From Minisyncoccota bacterium (GTDB lineage: Bacteria > Patescibacteriota > Minisyncoccia > Moranbacterales > GCA-2747515): a DNA stretch of 21,487 nucleotides. Where the stretch lies: assembly GCA_938044295.1 (NCBI GenBank), contig CALIRC010000100.1, positions 1-21,487 on the forward strand, in the 5' to 3' direction. The position numbers were made by a program, and so were the translations under genes. Shown piece by piece: positions 7,671 through 14,884 of the stretch; position 1 is the first letter of the stretch, and each line of letters opens with the position of its first letter. The notes beneath the pieces are model-generated. The model made no database searches, was not told where the DNA came from, and saw only the letters and a list, made by a program, of their open reading frames with translations.

Positions 7671-9113
7671 ATGTCACAGAAAAAAACAGCAAAAAAAACT
7701 ACGACAACACAGAAATCTGGTAGTATAAAGAAAAAGGTGGCAAAAAAGATGTCGAAAGTAATCGAGAAAAAACTTGTTGGAAAGAAGTTGCCGACACGTG
7801 AGATGATTTCACTACAATCTGTACGTGGAATGAGAGATATCTTACCTGGAGAACAATCATATTGGCAGCAGGCACGTAAAGTGCTTGAGTTGGAGGCTGA
7901 GGAGTATGGTTTTGGGCGTATTGATGTTCCTGTTATTGAGTTTGAGAATCTATACCGTCAACCGATTGGTCCTGATAGTGAGATGGTAGAAAAGGAATTC
8001 TATACATTCAAAACGCGCGGTCGGGATGATGTTGTTTTACGACCTGATTTTACTCCTGCAGTTGCGCGGGCGTACTTGCAACACGGAATGAATATGTTTA
8101 CGCAACCGATCAAGCTTTTTTCTACTGGTTCGTCCTACCGTTATGATCGTCCTGCAGAGGGTCGATATCGTGAGTTTCAGCAAGCTAATTACGATATTTT
8201 TGGTGAACATGATCCTGTATTGGACGCACAAGTCATTCAGATTGCTTATCGTGTTTTGCAAAAATTGGGGATTAATGATATTCAGTTTCAGGTGAACTCG
8301 ATAGGTACGCGAGAATCTCGTGAACAGTACAATGACCTACTTAAAAGTTATTTTCTTTCGAAAAAGAGTAAGCTTCCTAGTAAGTATCGAGATATTATCG
8401 AAACAGATCCAATGCGGATTTTTGATGCGACTGATGATAAGACGATGCAGGTGTGTGCAGGTGCGCCACAAGCAATCGATCACCTTGATAAAGAATCTCG
8501 CGAGCATTTTAAAAATCTTCTGGAATACCTCGATGAGCTTGATTTGCCGTACATGATCAATCCGCTTCTTACGCGTGGTATGGAATATTATACGCAGACG
8601 ATTTTTGAAATTTATGCAACCGATGAAAAGGGAATGAAGCATGCACTTGGCGGTGGCGGTCGCTATGATGATCTTATTGAGAGTTTTGGAGGGGAGCCGA
8701 CGCCAGCTATTGGTTTTGGATTTGGTATTGACCGTCTAGTCCTTGAGATGAAGAGACTAAAGACAAAATCCTATCAGCCACCACGTGCACGGGTTTATCT
8801 TGCGCAGTTGGGTGATTTAGCTAAGAAGAAAAGTCTTCGTATTTTTTCTGATATTGAAAATGCTGGTATTTTAGTTGCGGAAAGTTTTGGTCGTGGAAAT
8901 CTTAAAGAGCAGATGGAACAAGCGCAGAAAATGGGTGTCGAGGTAACTCTCATCGTAGGACAAAAGGAAGCTCTTGATGGTACAGTTATTGTTAAAAATA
9001 TGCATACAGGGACACAAGAGACAGTTGCACGAGAAAAGGTGATTGATGCTGTGAAAAATGCGATGAAGCAATCTGTGGTAGTGAAAAAAGTGCGTCATAA
9101 GCAAAAGAAATAG
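7671..9113 (+). CDS. hisS: histidyl-tRNA synthetase with lysine-rich extension
   Basis: A class II synthetase that charges tRNA-His, 480 aa. The catalytic core starts near residue 51 (VRGMRDILPGEQ). Motif 2 is at about 154-176 (GSSYRYDRPAEGRYREFQQ), the histidine-specific HisA motif LTRGMEYYT at 300-308, and HisB with motif 3 at about 327-355 (GGGGRYDDLI, AIGFGFGIDR). The C-terminal anticodon-binding domain spans about 375-465. Unusual is the N-terminal extension of about 49 residues, very rich in Lys and Thr (MSQKKTAKKTTTTQKSGS and further KKK runs), plus a basic tail (VVVKKVRHKQKK). No SD is visible at ATG 7671. An internal ATG 7749 or ATG 7803 could give a form with less of the extension. 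Confidence 0.96.
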   Translation: MSQKKTAKKTTTTQKSGSIKKKVAKKMSKVIEKKLVGKKLPTREMISLQSVRGMRDILPGEQSYWQQARKVLELEAEEYGFGRIDVPVIEFENLYRQPIGPDSEMVEKEFYTFKTRGRDDVVLRPDFTPAVARAYLQHGMNMFTQPIKLFSTGSSYRYDRPAEGRYREFQQANYDIFGEHDPVLDAQVIQIAYRVLQKLGINDIQFQVNSIGTRESREQYNDLLKSYFLSKKSKLPSKYRDIIETDPMRIFDATDDKTMQVCAGAPQAIDHLDKESREHFKNLLEYLDELDLPYMINPLLTRGMEYYTQTIFEIYATDEKGMKHALGGGGRYDDLIESFGGEPTPAIGFGFGIDRLVLEMKRLKTKSYQPPRARVYLAQLGDLAKKKSLRIFSDIENAGILVAESFGRGNLKEQMEQAQKMGVEVTLIVGQKEALDGTVIVKNMHTGTQETVAREKVIDAVKNAMKQSVVVKKVRHKQKK

Positions 9114-9146
9114 ATATTGATTTGTAATTTGCTAATGCATCGTTGA

Positions 9147-9512
9147 ATGCGAAATAATATGGAAAAAGTTGATGCGTGTATTTTTTGTCAGATTGTTGCG
9201 GGTGAATTACCAGCAACCTTTGTCTATGAAGGGGAAAATGTCTTAGCTTTTGAAAATATTAATCCGAAAGCGCCAGTGCATGTACTGATCATACCAAGGA
9301 CGCATATAACATCTATGAATGAAGTAACAACTGCTCAGGATGAATTGGTAGGACGGATGTTTCACGCTGCACGGGAAGTTGCTGTGATAAAGGGTGTTGA
9401 TCAGACTGGTTACCAACTGCTGATTCGTACTGGTCGTGATGGACGACAGGAAGTTGGACATATGCATTTGCATGTTACGGGCGGCAAGGAGCTTGCTGAA
9501 AATGCTGGGTAG
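9147..9512 (+). CDS. HIT family protein (HINT-like purine nucleoside phosphoramidase)
   Basis: A 121-aa histidine-triad protein. It shows the N-terminal CIFCQIVAGELPA segment, KAPVHVLIIPRTHI in the middle and the active-site triad GHMHLHVTGGKE close to the C-terminus, where the middle His forms the nucleotidyl intermediate. HINT enzymes hydrolyse purine nucleoside phosphoramidates and aminoacyl-adenylates; the exact substrate here is unknown. ATG 9147 and ATG 9159 (MEKVDACIFCQ) are both possible starts, and family alignment favours the second. Neither has an SD. It lies 33 bp after hisS, probably in the same transcript, which suits a role in clearing aminoacyl-AMP, though that link is only inference. 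Confidence 0.93.
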   Translation: MRNNMEKVDACIFCQIVAGELPATFVYEGENVLAFENINPKAPVHVLIIPRTHITSMNEVTTAQDELVGRMFHAAREVAVIKGVDQTGYQLLIRTGRDGRQEVGHMHLHVTGGKELAENAG

Positions 9513-9544
9513 TGTGATATACATGTGTGCTAATAATAGCCAGT

Positions 9545-9791
9545 TAGGAACTTCCTCACTTTGCTTCAGTGCGCCTTACAGATAAAGTAGTGTTTGTGCC
9601 TCACATTGCACTAAGAGCCTGTCTAGGACCTTTTCTTTCGCTAAAATTTTCCCATTTTTCGTTGCAAAATGCATTGATCTCGTCATGGTATCTCGATACC
9701 ATTTCCTCGATCACTTCATTTTTCACTATAAAAATGGAAAAATTTGCCTGCAAAAAAAGATTCTAGACAGGCTCTAAAGTGAGACAGTCCT
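9545..9791 (+). repeat. R2 repeat copy A, truncated and interrupted by R3
   Basis: Left end AGGAACTTCCTCACTTTGC and right end AAAGTGAGACAGTCCT match the termini of R2 copy B. The block GCGCCTTACAGATAAAGTAG and the following GTGTTTGTGCC match the right arm of copy B, but the inner part of the left arm is missing. Removing R3 and one TAA leaves about 84 bp. Confidence 0.8.
9615..9774. mobile_element. R3: 160-bp palindromic MITE inserted in R2
   Basis: The termini are GAGCCTGTCTAG (9615-9626) and CTAGACAGGCTC (9763-9774), perfect 12-bp inverted repeats. It is flanked by TAA on both sides (9612-9614 and 9775-9777), while R2 copy B has a single TAA at the same place. The whole element is a long imperfect palindrome centred on GGTATC-TC-GATACC near 9696, with arms of about 78 nt. 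It contains no transposase gene. The 3-bp TNA-type duplication and GAGCCTGT ends suggest mobilisation by an IS5-family (IS1031-group-like) transposase; that assignment is inference. Confidence 0.8.
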
Positions 9792-9862
9792 CCCGGTAAT
9801 ACTCTCGTACATTTTTGTGAGATGTGAGTGGGTAGTGTTTGCTGGGCACATCAGTTTGTTGG

Positions 9863-9891
9863 TTGTGCAAAATTATAAAGTGTAGTACAAT
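9863..9891 (+). promoter_or_regulatory. promoter of rpsU
   Basis: TTGTGC (9863-9868), a 17-nt spacer, TACAAT (9886-9891). The expected start near 9898 gives a leader of about 60 nt. A second -35-like TTGACA at 9909 has no well-spaced -10. Confidence 0.6.
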
Positions 9892-9902
9892 GTCCTCACG
9901 AG

Positions 9903-9920
9903 AGGAAATTGACATTTCCT
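9903..9920 (+). promoter_or_regulatory. hairpin in the rpsU leader
   Basis: AGGAAAT (9903-9909), loop TGAC, ATTTCCT (9914-9920): a perfect 7-bp stem just after the predicted transcript start and about 20 nt before the SD. It could be an RNA element for ribosomal-protein control or a DNA operator. Function unknown. Confidence 0.45.
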
Positions 9921-9957
9921 ATGATTTATTATCTTTATTAGAAAGGGGTGCGTTTTT

Positions 9958-10221
9958 ATGGTGTATGTCTATAAAAAGAATGATCGAGAATCAGCTGACG
10001 GTATGATTAAACGTTTTACGCGCCGTGTGCAGCAAAGCGGTGTCCTTATGGGTGTTCGTAAAAACCGATTCAATACCAAGGGAAAGAATCGTGGCGCGCG
10101 ACGTGATGAAGCAATTTATAAAGCAAGAATTCGTACGAAAATCGATCGCATGAAAAAAATTGGCCATTTTGATGATGACGCTCTTAAAGAGCTTAAACGA
10201 AAAATGCGTCAGGAGCGATAG
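9958..10221 (+). CDS. rpsU: 30S ribosomal protein bS21
   Basis: An 87-aa bS21, the small-subunit protein next to the 16S 3' end that helps mRNA binding. It shows the family pattern KKNDRESADGMIKRFTRRVQ, then SGVLMGVRKNRFNTKGKNRG and a basic helical tail ending KELKRKMRQER. It is somewhat longer than the usual about 70 aa because of the C-terminal tail. This is one of the few genes in the window with an SD: AAAGGGG at 9942-9948, 9 nt before ATG 9958. It has its own promoter and a strong hairpin directly after the stop, so it is probably monocistronic. bS21 bears on SD-dependent initiation, which makes it notable in a window where most genes lack an SD. Confidence 0.93.
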   Translation: MVYVYKKNDRESADGMIKRFTRRVQQSGVLMGVRKNRFNTKGKNRGARRDEAIYKARIRTKIDRMKKIGHFDDDALKELKRKMRQER

Positions 10222-10258
10222 ACAAAGTACACACATCTTCCAGGGTGTGTGTCTTTGT
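10222..10258 (+). terminator. hairpin terminator after rpsU
   Basis: ACAAAG (10222-10227) pairs with CTTTGT (10253-10258), and ACACAC pairs with GTGTGT inside. The strong stem begins at the stop codon. The T-rich stretch after it is broken by G residues, so it may be a weak terminator or an mRNA-stabilising hairpin. Confidence 0.55.
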
Positions 10259-10286
10259 TTGTGTGTTGTCGCATTGTATTATGTGT

Positions 10287-10409
10287 AGGACTTCCTTACT
10301 TTGCACACTGATTCGTTATAAACACTCCTTTTTCTGACGACGTACATCAGTACGCCTTAGAGAAAAAGTAGTGTTTGTGCCTTACATTGCATTAAAGTGA
10401 GGAAGTCCT
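10287..10409 (+). repeat. R2 repeat copy B, intact (123 bp)
   Basis: Termini AGGACTTCCTTACTTT and AAAGTGAGGAAGTCCT form an inverted repeat with one mismatch. Inner blocks also pair: AAACACTCCTTTTTCT with AGAAAAAGTAGTGTTT, around a central CTGACGACGTACATCAG. The whole unit can fold into one long hairpin. The left end is preceded by T (TA at 10286-10287); the right flank is TC. It ends 36 bp before yqeY. Confidence 0.85.
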
Positions 10410-10445
10410 CTGGATAAAATATAAATAATTTTGAAAAAAGATTTT

Positions 10446-10895
10446 ATGTTGCGAAAAAAAATTGTAGAAGATATGAAAGCTGCTATGAAGGCAGGTGACG
10501 CTTCCGCGCGTGATACACTGCGCATGCTTGATAGTATGATAAAAAATGAAGAGATTACGGCTGGTAAGCGTGAAGAAGGTCTCGATGATGCTGCAGTTGT
10601 TACGCTTGTGAAGCGTGCTATAAAGCAACGTAAAGATGCTGCACAGCAGTTTTCTGACGCAGGTCGTATTGAACTTGCAGCTGCTGAAAACGCAGAGATT
10701 GCAGTAATAGAAGAATATCTTCCTACACAGATGAGTGATGCTGATGTTCGTGCTGCTGTTTCAGATGTGATTGCACAGATAGGTGCTTCAAATACATCTG
10801 ATATGGGACGAGTTATGGGAAAAGCTATGCTTGCAGTTGGAGATGGAGCTGATGGCGGTCGCGTGAAAGTGATCGTAGAAGAGCTTTTGGGATAA
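10446..10895 (+). CDS. yqeY: GatB/YqeY domain-containing protein
   Basis: A 149-aa stand-alone GatB/YqeY domain, related to the tRNA-binding tail of GatB amidotransferase. Its cell role is unsettled. It begins MLRKKIVEDMKAAMKAGD and shows the family pattern: RDTLRMLDSMIKNEEI, then KRAIKQRKDAAQQFSDAGR, ENAEIAVIEEYLPTQMSD, and the C-terminal GRVMGKAML with GGRVKVIVEELLG. I prefer ATG 10446 over the in-frame TTG 10431, since the family homology begins there. No SD is seen. ybeY follows 20 bp later, so the two are probably co-transcribed. R2 copy B lies in its 5' region, and no clear promoter was found between. Confidence 0.93.
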   Translation: MLRKKIVEDMKAAMKAGDASARDTLRMLDSMIKNEEITAGKREEGLDDAAVVTLVKRAIKQRKDAAQQFSDAGRIELAAAENAEIAVIEEYLPTQMSDADVRAAVSDVIAQIGASNTSDMGRVMGKAMLAVGDGADGGRVKVIVEELLG

Positions 10896-10915
10896 TTTGA
10901 AAGATTTATTTGCCT

Positions 10916-11377
10916 ATGCGACTGCATTTTGAATTCATTGATCAGGAAGCCTCTGGTTTTGCTGTTGCAGTTCTAGAGAAAATAGTTCGTGCAAGTATCG
11001 TACGCTCTCGCTATGACTCATTTTTGCACGGCAAAGATGTTACGGTGAGCGTTGCGTTTATATCTGCTGATGAAATGCGACGTGTAAATGCCTCTACTCG
11101 GGACAAAAATGTAGTCACAGATGTTCTCTCTTTTGGTGACTATAGCGATGATCTTGATCTTTTGAAGGTAAGGGAGAATAATATTTTCTTGGGAGAAGTC
11201 TTGCTTTGTTGGGATTTTATCCAGAAATCTGCTACAATACACGGAGTTACAGCGTCTTTTGAGGTGGGGTATGTACTGTCTCATGGCATACTACATTTAC
11301 TTGGTTACGAGCATAGTGCTGAGATGTTTGCTTTGCAAGCATCTATTAGTGAAGAGTATTGTGCACAATTGCTGTAA
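10916..11377 (+). CDS. ybeY: endoribonuclease / rRNA maturation factor YbeY
   Basis: A 153-aa UPF0054 metalloprotein needed for 16S rRNA 3'-end maturation and ribosome quality control. The zinc motif H-x3-H-x5-H is seen as SHGILHLLGYEH near residue 125. Upstream are VSVAFISADEMRRVNASTR and TDVLSFGDYSDD, the latter matching the family's TDVLSF signature. I chose ATG 10916; a TTG lies 6 bp upstream in frame. No SD is visible. It sits between yqeY and the diacylglycerol/undecaprenol kinase gene. The ybeY-dgkA order is common in many bacteria, which supports both calls. Confidence 0.95.
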   Translation: MRLHFEFIDQEASGFAVAVLEKIVRASIVRSRYDSFLHGKDVTVSVAFISADEMRRVNASTRDKNVVTDVLSFGDYSDDLDLLKVRENNIFLGEVLLCWDFIQKSATIHGVTASFEVGYVLSHGILHLLGYEHSAEMFALQASISEEYCAQLL

Positions 11378-11442
11378 TCACAATAGATAGATCCGCATTG
11401 GATTGGAGAAATTGTTTTCATTTTTGGCTCGTTTCTTGTTTT

Positions 11443-11814
11443 ATGAAGAATCGTTCTGTATTTTATAGTGTAAGAGCAGCTGCACGGGGGCTCGCATATG
11501 CTTATACGCACGAAAGAAATTTTCGTTTGGAGGTTTTTTCTGCGATTGGTGCGATTGTGATCCTTTTTTTATTGCAGGGTTCTGTTGGGGATTTTATTGT
11601 TGTTTTTTTTGTAATAACAATCATTTTTTTGGCTGAGATTGTAAATACAGCATTGGAGAGAGCGGTGGATATTATCAAGCCACACAAGCACCCATATGCA
11701 CGTGTTATAAAAGATTTGAGTGCGGCGTTTGTTTTTATGAGTGCTTGTAGTGCTGGTATTATTGGATTTCTTATTTATATACCTCTACTTGTACAACGCC
11801 TGCATTTACTTTAG
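11443..11814 (+). CDS. dgkA: diacylglycerol / undecaprenol kinase
   Basis: A 123-aa integral membrane kinase of the DgkA/UdpK family, which phosphorylates a lipid alcohol (diacylglycerol in Proteobacteria, undecaprenol in many Gram-positives). The N-terminal amphipathic part (SVRAAARGLAYAYTHERNFRLE) leads into three membrane segments. The signature AEIVNTALERAVDII holds the catalytic Glu and the Asn-Thr-Ala motif, and PYARVIKDLSAAFVF follows. The frame is open upstream to 11359, but homology begins at ATG 11443. There is no SD. Undecaprenol recycling would fit the wall-polymer role of the LCP protein, but the substrate cannot be read from sequence. Confidence 0.92.
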   Translation: MKNRSVFYSVRAAARGLAYAYTHERNFRLEVFSAIGAIVILFLLQGSVGDFIVVFFVITIIFLAEIVNTALERAVDIIKPHKHPYARVIKDLSAAFVFMSACSAGIIGFLIYIPLLVQRLHLL

Positions 11815-11883
11815 ACTGTATATTACAAAGTATTTTTATGATTGATAGATTTTTTGTGCAGAAGTGATTAATCGATTTACTCT

Positions 11884-13134
11884 ATGAAACAACAGATTAT
11901 TACAAGTTTTGATGTCGGTAGTTCTTTTGTACGTTGTATTATAGCTAAACGCGCGCAAGTGGATGATGCTGTACATATTTTAGGCGTGGGTATGGTGCCT
12001 GCTGAGGGTATGCGACGTGGTGCTGTTGTTGATGTTTCTGATGCCGCAAATGCTATTGCTGCAGCTGCAAATGCGGCAGAAGAAATGAGTGGTGAGCAGA
12101 TTTCAGATGCAATTGTGAGTGTGAGTGGTGTTGGGATCACTATTGAAAGTGTTCGTGGAGTGATTGCTGTTGGCAAAGCAGATGGTGAAGTTACTGAAGA
12201 TGATGTCTCTCGCGTTATCGCGTCAGCGCAGTCTGTGGCCGTACCTACAAATAAAGAAATCATTCATATGATTCCTCGATCATTTCGACTTGATGATCAG
12301 GAGAATATCAAAGATCCACTTGGACTCAAGGGTGTGCGATTGGAGGTGGAGGCAGTTGTTATCGGAGCGCCGAAGAATGCAGTTACAAATCTTGTCTCAG
12401 CTATGGAGCGTGCAGATATTTCTGTTAGTGATTATGTGATTGAATCACTTGCTGCTGCTGAAGCAGTACTTACAAAGAAGCAAAGAGAGCTTGGTGTGGC
12501 CCTTGTAAATCTCGGTGCAAGTACGACATCTGTCGCTGTTTATGAAGAAGGGGAAATTTTACATACAGCTGTTATTCCTGTGGGTGCTGATTTTATTACA
12601 CATGATTTAGCGATTGGTTTGCGCACAACAATAGATGTTGCTGAGAAGGTGAAAATTTCTTATGGTAGCGCACTTTACGGTGATATTAAACGTACTGATG
12701 AAATTGATTTACATGAAGTTGATCCTAAGGAAGATGGGAGTGTGCGACATGATCATGTGATTGAGATTGTTACTGCTCGCCTTGAAGAGGTTTTTGAACT
12801 TGTGCGTAAAGAGCTTGTTGAAATAGAGAAGGACAAGCTGCTTCCAGCAGGTGTTGTCTTGACAGGTGGTGGTGCAAACTTGGTCCATGTGGTTGATTTT
12901 GCAAAGGAGACTTTGCAGCTTCCGGTGCAAATTGGTTATGCTGAAGGTTTGCTTGGTATGATGGACCATGTGGATGATCCATCGCATGCAACTGCTGTAG
13001 GTCTTGTAATGTGGCAAGATCAATATGGCGATGAAAGAGATCTACAGAGTGATGGTGTGGTTGGTAGTGCTTCGCACGTAGCACAATCCACGTTTGGTGC
13101 TGTCAAAAAAATGGTTGGACGTTTTTTGCCATAG
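11884..13134 (+). CDS. ftsA: cell division protein FtsA
   Basis: FtsA is the actin-like ATPase that tethers FtsZ to the membrane and recruits later division proteins. The 416-aa protein starts MKQQIITSFDVGSSFVRCII (phosphate-1 loop). The 1C domain follows at about 85-165 (GVGITIESVRGVIAV). The second phosphate loop is VALVNLGASTTSVAVYEEG, and the adenosine motif is VVLTGGGANLVHV. The C-terminus SAVHV-like linker ends in FGAVKKMVGRFLP, an amphipathic membrane-targeting helix. No SD precedes ATG 11884. ftsZ follows after 171 bp. The rest of the usual division and wall cluster (ftsQ, mur genes) is not adjacent. Confidence 0.95.
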   Translation: MKQQIITSFDVGSSFVRCIIAKRAQVDDAVHILGVGMVPAEGMRRGAVVDVSDAANAIAAAANAAEEMSGEQISDAIVSVSGVGITIESVRGVIAVGKADGEVTEDDVSRVIASAQSVAVPTNKEIIHMIPRSFRLDDQENIKDPLGLKGVRLEVEAVVIGAPKNAVTNLVSAMERADISVSDYVIESLAAAEAVLTKKQRELGVALVNLGASTTSVAVYEEGEILHTAVIPVGADFITHDLAIGLRTTIDVAEKVKISYGSALYGDIKRTDEIDLHEVDPKEDGSVRHDHVIEIVTARLEEVFELVRKELVEIEKDKLLPAGVVLTGGGANLVHVVDFAKETLQLPVQIGYAEGLLGMMDHVDDPSHATAVGLVMWQDQYGDERDLQSDGVVGSASHVAQSTFGAVKKMVGRFLP

Positions 13135-13163
13135 TAAGCGTGGTGTGTCATTGTGATGATTTG

Positions 13164-13193
13164 TTGACACTGCGTACCTGCGCATGATAGACT
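13164..13193 (+). promoter_or_regulatory. upstream promoter of ftsZ
   Basis: TTGACA (13164-13169), an 18-nt spacer, TAGACT (13188-13193), in the ftsA-ftsZ gap. A transcript from here would have a leader of about 105 nt. Confidence 0.5.
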
Positions 13194-13290
13194 ACTATAC
13201 TGTAGATATTTCTGAATTTGTACTAGTGACTGTGTGAATTATTTGCGAGCTCTGTGTCTGAAATTTTTTTTGATACAGTTGTCAATATAT

Positions 13291-13296
13291 TATAAT
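13291..13296 (+). promoter_or_regulatory. proximal -10 box of ftsZ (leaderless start)
   Basis: A perfect TATAAT with 9 nt between it and ATG 13306, so transcription would start at or within about 3 nt of the start codon. The -35 is poor (TTTTGA at 13268-13273, 17-nt spacer). Confidence 0.45.
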
Positions 13297-13305
13297 GAAA
13301 AGATC

Positions 13306-14637
13306 ATGGGAGAGATTAAAACTGATGTAGAAACATTTGCACGAATCAAAGTTGTTGGTGTCGGTGGAGGTGGCGGTAACGCGATCTCCCGTATGATCGA
13401 CTCAAATATGAAGGGCGTGGAGTTTGTTGCAATCAATACTGATGCACAAGCTTTGCATCATTCCAAAGCAGCAGAAAAAGTACATATTGGAAAAACTCTT
13501 ACAAAAGGACTTGGTGCAGGTATGAATCCAGAGGTTGGACGACAAGCAGCAGAAGAGAGTCGTGAAGAAGTCCAAGCTGTTTTGAAGGGTTCAGATATGG
13601 TTTTTATCACTGCAGGTATGGGTGGTGGTACTGGGACAGGTGCAGCGCCGATCATTGCTGAGGTAGCTCGTGAATTGGATGCGCTTACTGTTGGTGTCGT
13701 GACGAGACCATTTTCTTTTGAAGGCTCACAGCGTCGTGCAATTGCAGATGAAGGGCTTAGTGCTCTGAAAGAACGAGTAGATACAATTATTACTATTCCT
13801 AATGATCGTTTACTTTCTATTATTGACCGCAAAACGAGTTTATTAAATGCATTTAAAATTGTTGACGATGTTTTGCGGCAAGGCGTGCAGGGCATTGCTG
13901 ATTTAATTACAAAGCCTGGTATCGTGAATGTGGATTTTGCTGATGTTCGTGCGATTATGTCAAATAGTGGTAGTGCTCTCATGGGTATAGGGATTGCGTC
14001 AGGAGATAATCGAGCTGAAGAGGCTGCAAAAGCTGCTGTAAATAGCCCGCTACTTGATTTGTCGATTGACGGTGCGCATGGTGTTCTTTTTAACATTACT
14101 GGTGGAAATGATGTGACTATGCTTGAGATCAATGAAGCTGCAAATGTGATTACAGAGTCGATTGATCCTGAGGCACGTGTGATATTTGGAGCTGTGACAG
14201 ATGATCAGATAGGTAAGGGGGAGGTGCAAATTACTGTGGTAGCTACGGGATTTGATGCAGATCGTACGGGTGTAAGTGCTGAGGATATTCTGTCACGTGT
14301 ACCATCCAAGACAGTAGAAGAGGCGGTCTCTGAGGAAGAAAATAAGGCACCAGAGATTACTGCGCAACCTGACCCTGTGCGACCATCTACATCTAGTATT
14401 TCTTTGGATCTTGATGAAGTTGATGATCCTGCGTTGACGAAGCCTGATACGGATCAGAAACAAGCTGAATTTGCACGACAACCACTGGAACCTAAGATGA
14501 TCATCGAGGAACCAATTCAGGTTCCACGAGCACCAATTCTCTCTTCAAAAAAAGACGCGAAGCCTCTTATAGAGGAAGATGAAGATCAATTTGAAATTCC
14601 TGCTTTTATCCGCAAAAAAATGAGGAAAAAAGACTAA
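13306..14637 (+). CDS. ftsZ: cell division protein FtsZ
   Basis: A 443-aa tubulin-like GTPase that forms the division ring. From ATG 13306 it reads MGEIKTDVETFARIKVVGVG with GGGGGNAISRM. The GTP-binding signature GGGTGTGAAP is at about 106-115, NTDAQAL at 44-50, and the T7-loop region VNVDFADVRAIM contains the catalytic Asp. The globular core ends near 325, followed by an acidic, Pro-rich linker and a C-terminal peptide (FEIPAFIRKKMRKKD) of the type that binds FtsA. A GTG at 13234 would add 24 hydrophobic residues unlike FtsZ, and it lies upstream of the perfect -10 box, so I rejected it. No SD; possibly leaderless. Confidence 0.97.
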   Translation: MGEIKTDVETFARIKVVGVGGGGGNAISRMIDSNMKGVEFVAINTDAQALHHSKAAEKVHIGKTLTKGLGAGMNPEVGRQAAEESREEVQAVLKGSDMVFITAGMGGGTGTGAAPIIAEVARELDALTVGVVTRPFSFEGSQRRAIADEGLSALKERVDTIITIPNDRLLSIIDRKTSLLNAFKIVDDVLRQGVQGIADLITKPGIVNVDFADVRAIMSNSGSALMGIGIASGDNRAEEAAKAAVNSPLLDLSIDGAHGVLFNITGGNDVTMLEINEAANVITESIDPEARVIFGAVTDDQIGKGEVQITVVATGFDADRTGVSAEDILSRVPSKTVEEAVSEEENKAPEITAQPDPVRPSTSSISLDLDEVDDPALTKPDTDQKQAEFARQPLEPKMIIEEPIQVPRAPILSSKKDAKPLIEEDEDQFEIPAFIRKKMRKKD

Positions 14638-14759
14638 AATTTGCATTTCTTTCTGTTATAATTATTTGCAATTTCAGATTTTGGGTTTGGAGTAAACTTT
14701 GTATGCTTATACACAGAAGGCTTTGTACTACGACTCATGTTCTTGCATAAAAGAAAAAT

Positions 14760-14781
14760 ACACCTTTTGGGTGTTTTTTTC
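14760..14781 (+). terminator. short intrinsic terminator downstream of ftsZ
   Basis: ACACC (14760-14764), loop TTTTG, GGTGT (14770-14774), followed by a run of Ts to 14780. Short stem but a good T-run. Confidence 0.5.
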
Positions 14782-14843
14782 TGTATGATTTTTATGTTGT
14801 TACAGTAGCTTTTCTTTGCAGTGGGACAAGATACGATTTGTTA

Positions 14844-14870
14844 TTAGCACTCTACTTGACAGAGTGCTAA
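14844..14870 (+). promoter_or_regulatory. CIRCE operator (HrcA binding site)
   Basis: TTAGCACTC (14844-14852), N9, GAGTGCTAA (14862-14870): an exact copy of the CIRCE inverted repeat. The -35 box of the hrcA promoter lies inside its spacer, so bound HrcA would block RNA polymerase. This gives autoregulation of hrcA and probably control of the genes behind it. Confidence 0.97.
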
Positions 14871-14884
14871 CTAGCATTTATACT
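14856..14884 (+). promoter_or_regulatory. sigma70-type promoter of hrcA within CIRCE
   Basis: TTGACA (14856-14861), a 17-nt spacer, TATACT (14879-14884). The -35 is perfect and sits in the CIRCE spacer. A transcript would start about 14891, roughly 29 nt before ATG 14920. Confidence 0.85.

Larger units (their letters stand above)
9513..9957. other. 445-bp intergenic region between HIT gene and rpsU
   Basis: It holds a truncated R2 repeat (9545-9791) interrupted by the palindromic R3 element (9615-9774), then about 70 bp with nothing recognised, then the rpsU promoter and leader. The frames open here are short and look non-coding. Confidence 0.7.

Noticed and set aside
9569..9766. A 65-codon frame across the R2/R3 repeats
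   Set aside because: It runs through the palindromic R3 insertion and repeat R2, which explains the sequence without coding.
13458..14132. A long minus-strand open frame opposite ftsZ
   Set aside because: Antisense to the most conserved part of ftsZ, Ser/Ala/Pro-rich as expected of a shadow frame, with no initiation signals.
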